Positions 17,823-27,400 of a DNA stretch of 64,000 nucleotides are shown here, in pieces. Numbering within the stretch: position 1 is the first letter of the stretch; the number at the start of each line of letters is the position of its first letter. The notes below the pieces were generated by a model, which saw nothing but the letters and a program-made list of their open reading frames with translations, searched no databases and had not been told where the DNA came from. The stretch comes from Acidobacteriaceae bacterium (GTDB lineage: Bacteria > Acidobacteriota > Terriglobia > Terriglobales > Acidobacteriaceae), in assembly GCA_025350325.1 (NCBI GenBank), contig JANXYB010000082.1, positions 55,426 through 119,425 on the forward strand. The letters are read 5' to 3'. The translations under genes and the position numbers were made by a program.

Positions 17823-19544
17823 TTATCTAAGTGGAGGCGCGGCAGAAGGCTTGTCGCCCACGACAACCAGGAACTGTTTTACTTCTCGCCGATCCCGTTC
17901 GACTGCGGTCTTCTGCAGCTTTTCATATTCATCATGCAGCTGAAATTCCTGTTTAGCCTTATCCTTTTCGCCGACCCGGGTATAGACCACGCCTAGACGA
18001 TAATGAGCTTCGCTGAATTGCGGGTTGGCCTCAATCGCCTTGTTGTAATACTCGATCGCTTTATCGTAATTGCGTCGCGCCGATTCGAGCACCCCAAGCT
18101 GCATGTACGCCTCGGCGCACTTCGAATCGAGCGACACAGCCTTGGTTAGCATGTTCTCAACTAGTTTGCTGGTCTGCAGGTCGGTAGCTTGCCCATGCTG
18201 TTTCAACAGGGTCATGGCATAGAAGTAATTGGCAAGCGAATCTTGCGGGCGTTGATCAAGAAACCGTCTCAGCTTCTGCTCGACGCATGGCAATGGGTTG
18301 GGTGCTGCGATCTCAATTCTGCCCAGAAACAGATAGGGCTCTGCGTCCGACGGACTCAAATCTGCAGCCTCACAAAGACGTTGCGCTGCGTCGTCATACA
18401 ACGCGCCAGCAAATAGCGCCGCGCCGAGAGCGGTCAGCATCCTCGCTGAATTTGGAAAGGTCTTTGCTCCCGCAGAGAAGACGTCTTTCGCCTGCCACAC
18501 TGCGCGATGCAGCAGCAGTTCGGAGCCCCATTCGAAGTAGTTCAGTTCGCTCGCATCTTCGCGGACGGCATGCTCAAATTCACGCACTGCGGCAAGTGGG
18601 TCGCTCAACTTTTCATCGAGTTCACCGGACAATCGATGCAGGTCTGCGGTATTCATTTTTGCAGATAGCTTTTGAACGTGATCGCGGGCAGAAGCAAATT
18701 CTCCATTCGCCTTCAACGCCATCGCTAGGGAGTACTCGTTTTCTGCATTGTTCGGGTCGATTCGGTAGGCAGCCTGCAGAAGGGGAACGGCTTCTGCAAA
18801 CTTACCGGCATGCAGATAGAATTCGCCCAGCTGATGGTTTGAGGCGGAACTTGTGGGCGCGCTCGCTAGTCCAACGCGGAGCGCATCCTCTGTTTGCTTG
18901 GACGTTTCAGTTGATGCAACCGCATTTGGATCGGCACCCGTGAGTTTCAGTTTGAGCGTTTCACGGTTGAGGGCTTCGCTGGTTCGCAGAACGGCGTCTG
19001 ATCCATGTCCCCCTGCCGCGGTCCAATCTGTAACCGTTGCGATGGTGAAATTTGGCTGGTCGGCAAATTCGATAGGCGGCGCAGACTTAGAACCCGTTTC
19101 ACTTTTGGCCCCCGCTGGATCCTCAAGCGTCAACTCGATTGGGCGCTGACCGCGTGGAGACGGCGCAACAACGACCATCGCCCGACTGCGTTGACCGGAA
19201 TGTTCGGCGCTCAGCACATAGGTTCCAGGTGCAAGGTCGGTAAAGTCAAAAAGCCCTTCTGCATTCGTGGTCGTCCCTATTGCACCGGAGGCACCTTGAT
19301 GTTTGAGGAGCACGGACGCGTTTTGAACGACTTTACCCCCCGCGTCACGGACGACCCCCTGGATTATCGTCTTCGCTGGTTCCTGCGCACTCAGGTTCTG
19401 CGCAATCGCTGCGGAAAACGCAATGCACCAGAGCACCCAAATCGCCGCTACGACTCCAGGTACTCGGAGACCGGTTGCAATTCTGCATGCGTGAGGAACA
19501 GTGCATAGTCTTGCTCTGCGAGGATTCCGATTAAGCTTGTTCAT
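17823..19544 (-). CDS. Secreted protein with CarboxypepD_reg domain and TPRs
   Basis: The 573-residue protein has a long N-terminal region with a membrane-type signal (VPGVVAAIWVLWCIAFSAAI), then a carboxypeptidase-regulatory beta-sandwich (TIIQGVVRDAGGKVVQNASV, ending near residue 140), a linker, and a C-terminal TPR array from about residue 215. The beta-sandwich is the same type found at the N-terminus of the Oar-like receptors, so this protein pairs a receptor-type domain with a scaffold. The TPR block is similar to that of the protein at 2100-3515. It is convergent with the CRTAC1 operon and could be co-regulated with it only through a separate promoter in 19545-19650, where I see none. 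An internal start nearer the signal is possible. Confidence 0.85.
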   Translation of the reverse strand: MNKLNRNPRRARLCTVPHACRIATGLRVPGVVAAIWVLWCIAFSAAIAQNLSAQEPAKTIIQGVVRDAGGKVVQNASVLLKHQGASGAIGTTTNAEGLFDFTDLAPGTYVLSAEHSGQRSRAMVVVAPSPRGQRPIELTLEDPAGAKSETGSKSAPPIEFADQPNFTIATVTDWTAAGGHGSDAVLRTSEALNRETLKLKLTGADPNAVASTETSKQTEDALRVGLASAPTSSASNHQLGEFYLHAGKFAEAVPLLQAAYRIDPNNAENEYSLAMALKANGEFASARDHVQKLSAKMNTADLHRLSGELDEKLSDPLAAVREFEHAVREDASELNYFEWGSELLLHRAVWQAKDVFSAGAKTFPNSARMLTALGAALFAGALYDDAAQRLCEAADLSPSDAEPYLFLGRIEIAAPNPLPCVEQKLRRFLDQRPQDSLANYFYAMTLLKQHGQATDLQTSKLVENMLTKAVSLDSKCAEAYMQLGVLESARRNYDKAIEYYNKAIEANPQFSEAHYRLGVVYTRVGEKDKAKQEFQLHDEYEKLQKTAVERDRREVKQFLVVVGDKPSAAPPLR

Positions 19545-19650
19545 TATTTCGCGCCTATCGCTGAGCCGGCTCGTTGAAGCCTCACGCTAAGCAGCATTAT
19601 TGTGCACAATGCGCACTGATATCGACAAGGACATCCTGCCCGCTTGCTAT

Positions 19651-20115
19651 TCAGCTTTTCCCGCGGACGGCTCTTGGTAGGCCTTCTGAAAAAATCGGAA
19701 GGCTACCAGGTTTAGGCTGGACTTTAAAATCTCGCTGGTACCAGACGACGCCCTCGTAATTGAAAAGCTGCGGAACCTGTGTATTCCAGTCGCCGGGAAC
19801 CTCAAGTGTGGGAGCCGTCGAGAAATCGTACTCCTCGTTGTGATTGCCAATGATGTTCGGGTGCTCGTTCATAGCGTAGGACCGGTCGTTGATCCCGCGG
19901 TTTGCCGTATAGAGTGCGCGTCCCGGCGCCTGGTCGATGAGGTAGTGCCACTCTCCGTTTAGACTGGTGACGGTTCTGTGGTCGAGGCCAACCAGCAGCG
20001 TTTGGAGCGGTTGCTGGCCCTGCGACGGCAGCATCAGGCCCAGGCAGAGTGATATGACTGCAACGCTGCGGGCAGCGAGGCATAATCCGGTAAAGCGATT
20101 CGACAACTCGATCAT
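19651..20115 (-). pseudogene. Remnant of GH2 beta-glucuronidase/galactosidase
   Basis: The 154-residue frame has a signal peptide (VAVISLCLGLMLPSQGQ) and then the beginning of a glycoside hydrolase family 2 sugar-binding domain: SLNGEWHYLIDQ, LEVPGDWNTQ and GVVWYQRDFKV. Complete GH2 enzymes have about 550-1000 residues and carry their catalytic glutamates in a later barrel domain. Here homology stops after KVQPKPG and the frame ends in a non-homologous tail SLPIFSEGLPRAV. No GH2 sequence is seen downstream before the next gene at 19544, so most of the gene has been deleted. It may be transcribed but cannot be an active glycosidase. Confidence 0.75.
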
Positions 20116-20227
20116 TCTTTCGAATCCTCGATAGTGAGCTTATAGGATGCCACGCAAATGAGGCGAAATGTCAGACGCCTTGCAGGTCACGTCGCCGCAG
20201 TCGAAGCAGATGGAGGACTAAAGAACG

Positions 20228-21214
20228 ATGTCAAAGCTTTTGGTTTTTGCTTATCTTCTGGGAAGCTGTGGTGCATCCGCGCAAGCGACGGTTACGGCGA
20301 ATAAGGCTCTTCAATCCGCTCCGGTTCCCGGCAGAGGACTGGCTCAACACGACTTCATGTACGCAGGTGAATCCCATGATCGCAAAATATTCATTGTGCG
20401 GCAGGGCACGATCGTCTGGACTTATGACGATCCAGCGGGCAAGGGTGAAATTAGCGACGCGGTCATGCTTTCAAACGGCAACGTACTTTTTACGCATCAA
20501 CTTGGCGTGACCGAGATTTCCCCAGATAAGAAAGTGGTTTGGAACTACGACGCTCCGGCCGGCCACGAGATACATACTGCCGTTCCTATTGGGAAAGAGC
20601 GTGTCCTATACATCATGAACGGCGACCCGGCTCTGCTGCGAGTGGTCAATATAAGCACCAATATCGTAGAAAAAGAGATAGCTCTTGCGGCCAAGCGTCC
20701 CTCGAGTACGCATGCACAATTCCGTCATGCCCGCTTAACAGACAAGGGCACACTGATGGTCGCTCACATGGATTTGAATAAGGTGGTCGAGTATGACTCC
20801 GATGGGAACGAGCTATGGTCGTTTCCAGCAGCCACCCCGTGGGGCGTAACTCCTTTGTCGAATGGAAACGTACTGATCACGGATCACGAAGGAGTGCGCG
20901 AGATTACGCGACGCGGAGACTGCGCATGGAACTTTAGCCCGGCCAATGTGCCAGGTTATACGTTCGCAAGCCTGCAGCAAGCGTGGCGGCTGCCGAACGG
21001 CGACACAGTCATTAACAATTGGGTAAATGAGTGGACCAAGTCCGATGCGAATGCACCCGGAGGCATTCAGGCGATTGAAGTAACTCCCGATAAGAAAGTT
21101 GTGTGGGCCCTGCGATCGTGGACTCCGCCGATCGACCTAGGTCCTGCGACCACTATTCAGTTGCTGGATGCGCCTTCGACCGCGGAGGACGTTCATTTCG
21201 GGCAAATCCGGTAG
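20228..21214 (+). CDS. Secreted beta-propeller protein of unknown role
   Basis: The 328-residue product has a short signal peptide ending ASAQA and then a series of blades with alternating patterns such as GTIVWTYDDPAGKGEISDAV, NGNVLFTHQLGVTEISPDKK and GNVLITDHEGVREI. This matches PQQ-like or arylsulfotransferase-type propellers. The W and D spacing is regular but no PQQ ligand set is evident, so I do not call it a dehydrogenase. It is divergent from the GH2 remnant and convergent with a GH35/42-like glycosidase, a setting that suggests carbohydrate-related work. GGAGG lies about 12 bases before the ATG, somewhat distant. Confidence 0.8.
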   Translation: MSKLLVFAYLLGSCGASAQATVTANKALQSAPVPGRGLAQHDFMYAGESHDRKIFIVRQGTIVWTYDDPAGKGEISDAVMLSNGNVLFTHQLGVTEISPDKKVVWNYDAPAGHEIHTAVPIGKERVLYIMNGDPALLRVVNISTNIVEKEIALAAKRPSSTHAQFRHARLTDKGTLMVAHMDLNKVVEYDSDGNELWSFPAATPWGVTPLSNGNVLITDHEGVREITRRGDCAWNFSPANVPGYTFASLQQAWRLPNGDTVINNWVNEWTKSDANAPGGIQAIEVTPDKKVVWALRSWTPPIDLGPATTIQLLDAPSTAEDVHFGQIR

Positions 21215-21289
21215 AACGAACTAACAGATGATTTTAAGACGCGGCGTCTTGTGTTTCGCTGCGCGTTGGGCGCCTGCCAGTGCTGCCAG

Positions 21290-22987
21290 TCAGGGCTGCC
21301 GTAGCTTGCGAACTTCCTGATCATAAAGAGGCAATTTGTGCAGGCGGATACGGACGGCCTGCTGCGTGCCGTGATGAAAGTTAAGACCGCGGTCGGTCTC
21401 ATCGCCGTTCAAGATCCGCGACATTTGCCAATTGCCGCCGATGTACATACCTTCGTCAGCCCTTAGAATTTCAATCTGCTCATTTCGAGCGCTGGGAGTG
21501 GGGCTGAGGCTAAAGCTCACGCTGGCGTCAAAGCCGGCGACCAGGAACTCGAGTGGGCCAAGTTGCGCCACCATCGCGCGACCTTGAAGCTGGGGAGTTC
21601 CCGGAGGTACATTGCCATCGCTCTGGGGAAAGCCGAACGAGATGATCGCGTCGGCTTCATCGAAGTGCAGCGTTTGCCGCTCGCTGCCCTTTTCTTCAAC
21701 GGCGGTCTGCAGCTTGCCCTGGAGGTTGAATTGAGCAATCTCATCGACCATGGGCGCGAACAGTGCGAAGTTTTCTGCTGGATTCGGTTGGCGATTCTCA
21801 TCTACGGCTGCCTCGGGGTTAGCAGTAGCAACAGCCGTCACCGGGCGGTCGACTCCAAAGGGGGAGAAGCCGATGGCTCCACTACCTAAAGCGTAAAAAA
21901 AATAGCGGCCGAACGAAGCCCCAAAATGTGTTTCCGGAATGAACACGGGGTTGTCGGCTCGATGATAAGTGGCGAGGATTTTACGGAACAGCGCAGAGTC
22001 GTCGGAATAAAAGTCCGGAGCCAGGACATCGATTGAGGGAGCCGCTGCCTTCCAAATTGAAATATTCGCCTGTTGCGGACCGCCGCTGGGGTACTCCTGT
22101 CCCGGGCTGGGACGGTCGCGATTCTCAAGGGCATGGACCGGGTAGGCGATCCAGACGTTGCAATACATAGGGAGGGGGTACTCGGCTTTACCCGCCTTGG
22201 CGACTTCACCGATGTAATGGGCCGTTGAATAGGCGGCGAAGCTCTCGTCGGCATCGGCCCCGAAGGCTTTTGCCCAGGTGGCAGGGCGGATGTGCAAGGC
22301 ACTTGCAAGGTCGGCAGGAATTTCACTATTGAAGCTCTGCTGTGCAGTTGCAGAGTAGTCGCGGATCGAACCGACCGAACCCGATTCGTTTTCGACCTGG
22401 ATCATGATGACCGTATGTCGGGCGCCATCGATTTCGCGAACGTGATGCATCAACGCTGTAAAGGCGTGCTTGTCCGCTTCAAGGTTGGCGGCCGAGTTGG
22501 GGGACATGACGTCTAAAAGTTTCCCGTAGGCGGTGATCTCTCGCGGGTAAATCTTGGGGTCACTCTTCATCCACTCGGGGACATAGTGATTTTGGCCGTT
22601 CTTCCAGGTTCCGAACCAAAGAAGCACAAGGCGAAGGTGATGAGCGCGGGCCTGATTGACAAGCAGATCAACATTAGTGAAGTCGAAGGTATTGTGTACC
22701 GGCTCGACTTGTTCCCAATAGACGGGAGCTTCGACGGTGTTTACATGCATTGCTTCGAGCGCCACCCATGCATTAGGCAGAGAGACCGGCCAGGAGCTCG
22801 AATTGCCGATCTGCGCGCCCAGCATAAGGAAAGGCTTGCCATCGACCACCAATGCGAAGCGATCGCCTTTTTTCTCAAGGTGTGGAATATCCTGCGCGGA
22901 CGCGAATGGGTAAGGCAAGCTGAGAGTAATCAGAATCAGGAGAGCACAAGCCGCATTTTTCAACACGTTCACCTCTAACACAACCAT
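21290..22987 (-). CDS. Secreted GH35/GH42-like glycoside hydrolase with DUF5597-type C-terminus
   Basis: This 565-residue protein has a Sec signal (AACALLILITLSLPYPFASA) and a TIM-barrel glycosidase core of the clan A beta-galactosidase type: FLMLGAQIGNSSSWP, NTVEAPVYWEQVEP, then QVENESGS with E201 as the likely acid/base and VFIPETHFG with E352 as the likely nucleophile. A beta-sandwich follows. The arrangement fits secreted beta-galactosidases with a DUF5597-like C-terminal part, used on plant or microbial glycans. The start may be GTG at residue 8, which would give a more typical signal. It is on the same strand as the MDR oxidoreductase at 23044, with 56 bases between, so they may be cotranscribed. 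Confidence 0.85.
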   Translation of the reverse strand: MVVLEVNVLKNAACALLILITLSLPYPFASAQDIPHLEKKGDRFALVVDGKPFLMLGAQIGNSSSWPVSLPNAWVALEAMHVNTVEAPVYWEQVEPVHNTFDFTNVDLLVNQARAHHLRLVLLWFGTWKNGQNHYVPEWMKSDPKIYPREITAYGKLLDVMSPNSAANLEADKHAFTALMHHVREIDGARHTVIMIQVENESGSVGSIRDYSATAQQSFNSEIPADLASALHIRPATWAKAFGADADESFAAYSTAHYIGEVAKAGKAEYPLPMYCNVWIAYPVHALENRDRPSPGQEYPSGGPQQANISIWKAAAPSIDVLAPDFYSDDSALFRKILATYHRADNPVFIPETHFGASFGRYFFYALGSGAIGFSPFGVDRPVTAVATANPEAAVDENRQPNPAENFALFAPMVDEIAQFNLQGKLQTAVEEKGSERQTLHFDEADAIISFGFPQSDGNVPPGTPQLQGRAMVAQLGPLEFLVAGFDASVSFSLSPTPSARNEQIEILRADEGMYIGGNWQMSRILNGDETDRGLNFHHGTQQAVRIRLHKLPLYDQEVRKLRQP

Positions 22988-23043
22988 GCTAACGGATTGT
23001 TTAGCGAAGGTCGTGCCGCATGCCTAGCATTGAGGGGGGCCTA

Positions 23044-24042
23044 CTAATTCATTTTGATGACGATCGAACCCATACCTTCACCGCTTGCGTATTTCCGGTG
23101 TGCCTCGCGAATCTCATCAAGCCCGAAGGTGGCCTTGATTGGGACGGAGATCTTTCCAGATTTGAGCCAGGTCAAAAGAAGCTTCAAATCAGGGATGTAG
23201 TTCTTCGACGCGCGATTCAAGCCGAAGAATGTGGTCCGTTTGCCAGACCAAAAAAACAAATTCTTCGCCAATAACTTAACGATCGAGGGCAGCATAGGAG
23301 GCGAAGAAGTCTTCGTAAAAGTGGGAAGGTTCATCCCGTAAGAGACCAGGATGCCTCCTCGTTTCAGAATCGAGTATGACTCATCAAAGCTTTGAAAACC
23401 GAGTGGATCGAAGACCGCGTCAACGCCGCCAGTTTCCTGCATGGCTTTGATCCAGTGCTTGTTTGAATACGAAAATGGAAAAGCTCCGAGCTTGCGTAGT
23501 TCCTCATGCTTCGCTTCAGAAGCTGTGCCGTAAACCTGCGCTCGCTGAACCGCTCCTAAACTAAGCAGGGCACCGCCAACGGCACCGCTCAGCCCATGCA
23601 CAAAGATCTTCTGGCCGGGCTCTACATGAGCGGCATGGTGAAGCATCTGGTAAGCGGTCACCCAGTCGAGGACCAAAGCGACCGCGGCTTTGAGGTCCAC
23701 TCCATCCGGGACGGCTACCAAAAATTGTTCGGGAAGGTTAATGCGCTCCGCCTGCCCCTCGTACTTTGAGAGACACACGACGCGTTCGCCAATCCGAAAT
23801 TTTGAGCAGCCTTTCCCGTTTAGACATATTGTCCCCAAGACGCTGTAACCCGGCGTGAGCGGCGCCTTTTTTTGGAAGGGATAGATGCCGCGGCGCATAT
23901 TGACATCGGAGCCCGAGACTATCGAGTATTCGACCGCGAGTTGTACCTCTCCGGCAGCAGGTTTCGGCAGTTCTTCTTCAACTATCGCGAGTTTGCTTTC
24001 GTCGCCATAGGCGGTAATCATGACTTTCTTTATCTTGGGCAT
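23044..24042 (-). CDS. MDR-family NAD(P)-dependent oxidoreductase (quinone-reductase type)
   Basis: The 332-residue protein has the GroES-like N-terminal fold (VEYSIVSGSDVNMRRGIYP, PGYSVLGTI) and a Rossmann domain with FVHGLSGAVGGALLSLGAVQ and VDAVFDPLGFQSF. The catalytic and structural zinc ligands of alcohol dehydrogenases are missing, so it belongs to the zinc-free quinone oxidoreductase or VAT-1-like group. Its substrate cannot be predicted. It is transcribed away from the Cys-rich leader region, with start codons 80 bases apart, so the two promoters probably share regulatory space. Confidence 0.85.
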   Translation of the reverse strand: MPKIKKVMITAYGDESKLAIVEEELPKPAAGEVQLAVEYSIVSGSDVNMRRGIYPFQKKAPLTPGYSVLGTICLNGKGCSKFRIGERVVCLSKYEGQAERINLPEQFLVAVPDGVDLKAAVALVLDWVTAYQMLHHAAHVEPGQKIFVHGLSGAVGGALLSLGAVQRAQVYGTASEAKHEELRKLGAFPFSYSNKHWIKAMQETGGVDAVFDPLGFQSFDESYSILKRGGILVSYGMNLPTFTKTSSPPMLPSIVKLLAKNLFFWSGKRTTFFGLNRASKNYIPDLKLLLTWLKSGKISVPIKATFGLDEIREAHRKYASGEGMGSIVIKMN

Positions 24043-24086
24043 GGACTCCCCGCAATCGCTATTCTAATCGTTATATTCAGTTCAAT

Positions 24087-24115
24087 TTGACCTGGATTTC
24101 TCTCGTTGCTATAGT
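24087..24115 (+). promoter_or_regulatory. Near-consensus sigma-70 promoter of Cys-rich leader
   Basis: TTGACC at 24087-24092 and TATAGT at 24110-24115 each match five of six consensus bases and are separated by exactly 17 bases. If the first base of the -10 box is at -12, transcription starts at 24122, which is the A of the ATG of the small Cys-rich ORF. The transcript is therefore predicted to be leaderless. This is the best promoter-like sequence I found in the window. Confidence 0.7.
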
Positions 24116-24121
24116 TGCTCT

Positions 24122-24190
24122 ATGGCTCTTTGCCCCACACCGACGATTTGTTGTGCGTGCTGTCGCGCGCCGCGTCGGTCTTGTGGGTAA
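24122..24190 (+). CDS. 22-codon Cys-rich leaderless leader peptide (candidate attenuator)
   Basis: ATG at 24122 opens a 22-codon frame ending TAA at 24188-24190. Six residues are Cys, four of them in the core ICCACC (codons 9-14, 24146-24163), followed by an Arg-rich tail RAPRRS. There is no ribosome binding site, and the predicted transcription start coincides with the ATG. A terminator hairpin follows 30 bases after the stop, and the Oar-like receptor begins at 24495. Short leaderless poly-Cys ORFs that sense cysteine are known upstream of sulfur genes in mycobacteria. The layout here is analogous, but homology is not claimed. The coding RNA can form a 12-bp hairpin (24134-24145 with 24173-24178 and 24182-24187), and 24169-24176 can instead pair with the terminator's 3' arm. 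An independent small peptide or small RNA is the alternative. Confidence 0.6.
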   Translation: MALCPTPTICCACCRAPRRSCG

Positions 24191-24220
24191 ATAGACTCAG
24201 ATCTAAGTAGTCACCCTAAA

Positions 24221-24260
24221 GACCGCGTCGCAGCGAATTGCTGACGCGGCCTTTTTTTTT
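24221..24260 (+). terminator. Intrinsic terminator between leader ORF and receptor
   Basis: GACCGCGTC (24221-24229) pairs with GACGCGGCC (24243-24251) with one A-C mismatch, and an inner CAGC/GCTG stem can extend it. Nine T residues follow to 24260. It would end transcripts starting at 24122 after about 139 bases. Its 3' arm is also perfectly complementary over 8 bp to 24169-24176 inside the leader ORF, so it can be replaced by an antiterminator. From 24261 to 24494 I see a small TGGGA/TCCCA hairpin (24262-24275), no gene, and the GGAGG of the receptor. Confidence 0.8.
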
Positions 24261-24494
24261 CTGGGAAGTTTCCCAACCAATCTTGAACTCGTTACCAGAA
24301 ACAGTGAGCATGCTCTCTCCCCACTCTCGGCCGCCCCTATCCGCCTCTCCGCGGGCCTGCCTCTGTTGTTGTCGCTGATCACTTCTCCTTCGTCGTTTTC
24401 CAATGCACATCAAGATGCGTTTGTCCTCGATAAACGTGCCTTCTCTTCCAGCCTGATCTGCCAGGCAAGCACTCGCTGAATTTTAGGAGGCCAT

Positions 24495-27400
24495 GTGAAA
24501 CTCGCAACAAAACTGAATTATCTTTTCATCACGCTGTTTTTTGCAGGCATCGTCGCCCACGCCCAGGTCGTGGGCGGCACCATCAGCGGCTCTGTTCGAG
24601 AGACCACAGGAGCAACATTAACCGGTGCGACCGTGATCGTCCGCCAAGTTGAGACCGGCGCGGCACGTCGACTTACTACGGGTGCAGATGGCCGCTTCTT
24701 TGCGCCCTCAGTGCCAGTGGGTGCATACACCATTTCGGTGGCCCACGACGGTTTCGCATATCAGCAGCGCAACGGAATTTCACTCACCGTGGGTCAGAGC
24801 CTGCAATTGGATTTTGTGCTTGGCGTTGAAGCTGTTCAACAAAGCGTCGAGGTCGATGCCACTTCAGAAACCGTAAATACTAAGACGCAACCGACCGCAG
24901 GGCTCATCGACGAGAGACAAGTAAAGGAGTTGCCTCTCAACGGTCGCAGCTATGACGAATTGCTTACGCTGAATCCCGCAACGGTGAATTACTCTAACGA
25001 GCGCTCCGGCAGCGTCGGTACTTCGAACTCCTCTGTAGGGAATATGTTTGCGGTTAGTGGACGCCGCCCACAGGACAATCTTTTTTTGCTCAATGGCATC
25101 GAGTACACTGGCGCCTCTCTTATAAACGTGACACCGGGAGGCACCAGTGGCCAGCTATTGGGTGTAGACGCGGTGCGTGAATTCAATGTAGTCAGTGATA
25201 CGTACGGCGCGGGATATGGCAAGCGCGACGGCGCACAAGTCAGCATTGTCACAACATCGGGGACCAATCAGTTCCACGGCACAGCGTTTGAATTTGTTCG
25301 CAACAGCGCGCTCGATGCACGAAACTATTTCGATTTCGGATCAATTCCAGAATTTCAGCGCAACCAGTTCGGTGGCTCGCTCGGCGGCCCTATCCGTCGC
25401 GAAAAGGCTTTCGTTTTTGGCAACTACGAAGGCTTTCGGCAAAATTGGGGACTGAGTTCCGTAACCCTTGTTCCAGACGACCAAGCGCGACAGGGTTTCC
25501 TGCCTAACGGTGCGGGCGTCGAGCAGTATGTCGGCGTAGATCCCCCCGTGCAGCCTTTGCTTGCGCTTTGGCCCGCTGTCAACGGCCCGGAACTTGGCGC
25601 AGGGATTGCCGAATCCTTTAGTCATCCGAAGCAGCGCATTCATGAGGACTTTGGCACTACACGCTTCGATCAAAATCTTAGCGGCAACGACCTTCTCTTT
25701 GCCGTGTACACGGTTGACGACAGCAGCGCCGATACTCCATCGCAGAATCCACTGAGCTATGTGAATGAAAGTTTGCGCGAACAGGTACTCAGCCTTCAGG
25801 AACAACACGTGCTTTTGCCTTCGTTGCTCAACACGGCCCGCATCGGCTATTCACGCGCCAGCTATTTCTTTACTGGATATTCGCCAGTCAATCTCCCGGG
25901 TTGGGTGACAGGCAAACCCATCGGCGCAATCGTCATCAGCGGCAGTACTGCATCCAACGGCGCTTCGCAGATCACTCAAGCCGGCAGCAACGTGGGGAGC
26001 AATAATAAAGCCGCTCGCAATCTGTTCACTCTAGAAGATCATGTCTACTGGTCGCATGGCCGCCACCAGGTTGAAGCGGGCCTCTGGTTGCAACGCATTC
26101 AGTCGAATGATCTGCTTGCCCAAAATCAATACGGTCAAGCATCGTTCAGTACGCTAAAGTCTTTCCTTCAAGGCACAGTTGCGACCTTCACCGTTGTACC
26201 GTCGCCGACTGAATTGGGCTGGCGCTCCATCGAAGGAGCAGGCTTCGTCGAAGACACTGTCAAGATCGCACCGAGGCTGGAACTGCGCGCAGGCTTCCGC
26301 GCAGAGTCGACTAACGGGTGGAATGAGACTCAAGGCAGAGCATCAAACTACGCGATCACTGACGGCGTATTACAGACTCAGCCGGTAATCGGCAGTTCCG
26401 CCCTCACCACAAACCGCGCCAGATTTTTGCCTGCGCCGCGGGTGGGATTTGCATGGGACGTGTGGGGGAACGGCAAGACCGCTGTTCGCGGCGGCGTCGG
26501 TTTGTATCATGGTCTCCTCGATACACTCGACTATCGCCTCGATCAGACTGCACCATACAACACTTCTGAGTCGATCAAGAATGTAGCTGTTCAAAATCTT
26601 CAAATCACTCCTGGTACGCCGCCGCTTGCAGGTACAAAAGTCTCGCCGAGCAATGTGCAACCTGACATTGCGACACCGGCCGTGCTCACGTGGAGTCTGC
26701 GCATTGAACAAGAGGTCGCGCCGCGTACTTCACTCACCGTCGGTTACGTGGGCTCGCACGGATACCATCAGATTCTGTCTGAAGACATGAATGAGCCGGT
26801 ACCCACCGTGCAGGCCGACGGAACGATTTACTATCCTGCAGGCTCGCAAAATGCGAACCCCAATCTCGCCAATTCGACATCATGGGTTTCGCAAGGCGTG
26901 GGACTTTACAACTCCTTGATCGTCGATGTGCGCCGCTCGTTCGCAAGTGGGTTTCAATTTCGCGGCAACTATACGTACGCAAAAAACCTTGACGACGGCT
27001 CTGCCTGGAACACGAGCGTCAGCGGAAACACGCCTGCGTTTGTTGAGCTCCCATTGCGTCCAAAATTGGATTGGGGACCTGCAGCCACTGATGTCCGACA
27101 TGCTGCATCGATCAATGCAAGCTACGAACTGCCGTTCGGTCCGCATCATCATTTCTTAAAGAATGCTGCTGCGCCGGTGAATTTGGCAGTCGCCGGCTGG
27201 ACTGCGAGCGTGATCGTCAACTTGCAAAGTGGATTCCCTTTTTCACCGCAGCTTGGCTACAATCCGACCGGCAATGGCGACACCCGTAACCCGGTGCGAC
27301 CGAATTGGAATCCTGACTTTCGCGGTAATCTCTATCCACGCAAGGCGAGTGGATACTTCAATCCGCAGGCTTTTCTTCCGCCTGCCACAGGCACGTTTGG

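Noticed and set aside
18287..18943. Open plus-strand frame of 218 codons opposite the TPR gene at 17823
   Set aside because: Arg/Ser/His-rich composition with no recognisable domain, fully inside a well-supported minus-strand gene.
24134..24260. Possible free-standing small RNA (6S-like or riboswitch) at the leader region
   Set aside because: The stretch codes for a regular Cys-rich ORF starting at the predicted transcription start and does not show the long rod with a central bubble of 6S RNA or a known riboswitch core. An independent small RNA is still possible and is noted in the leader entry.
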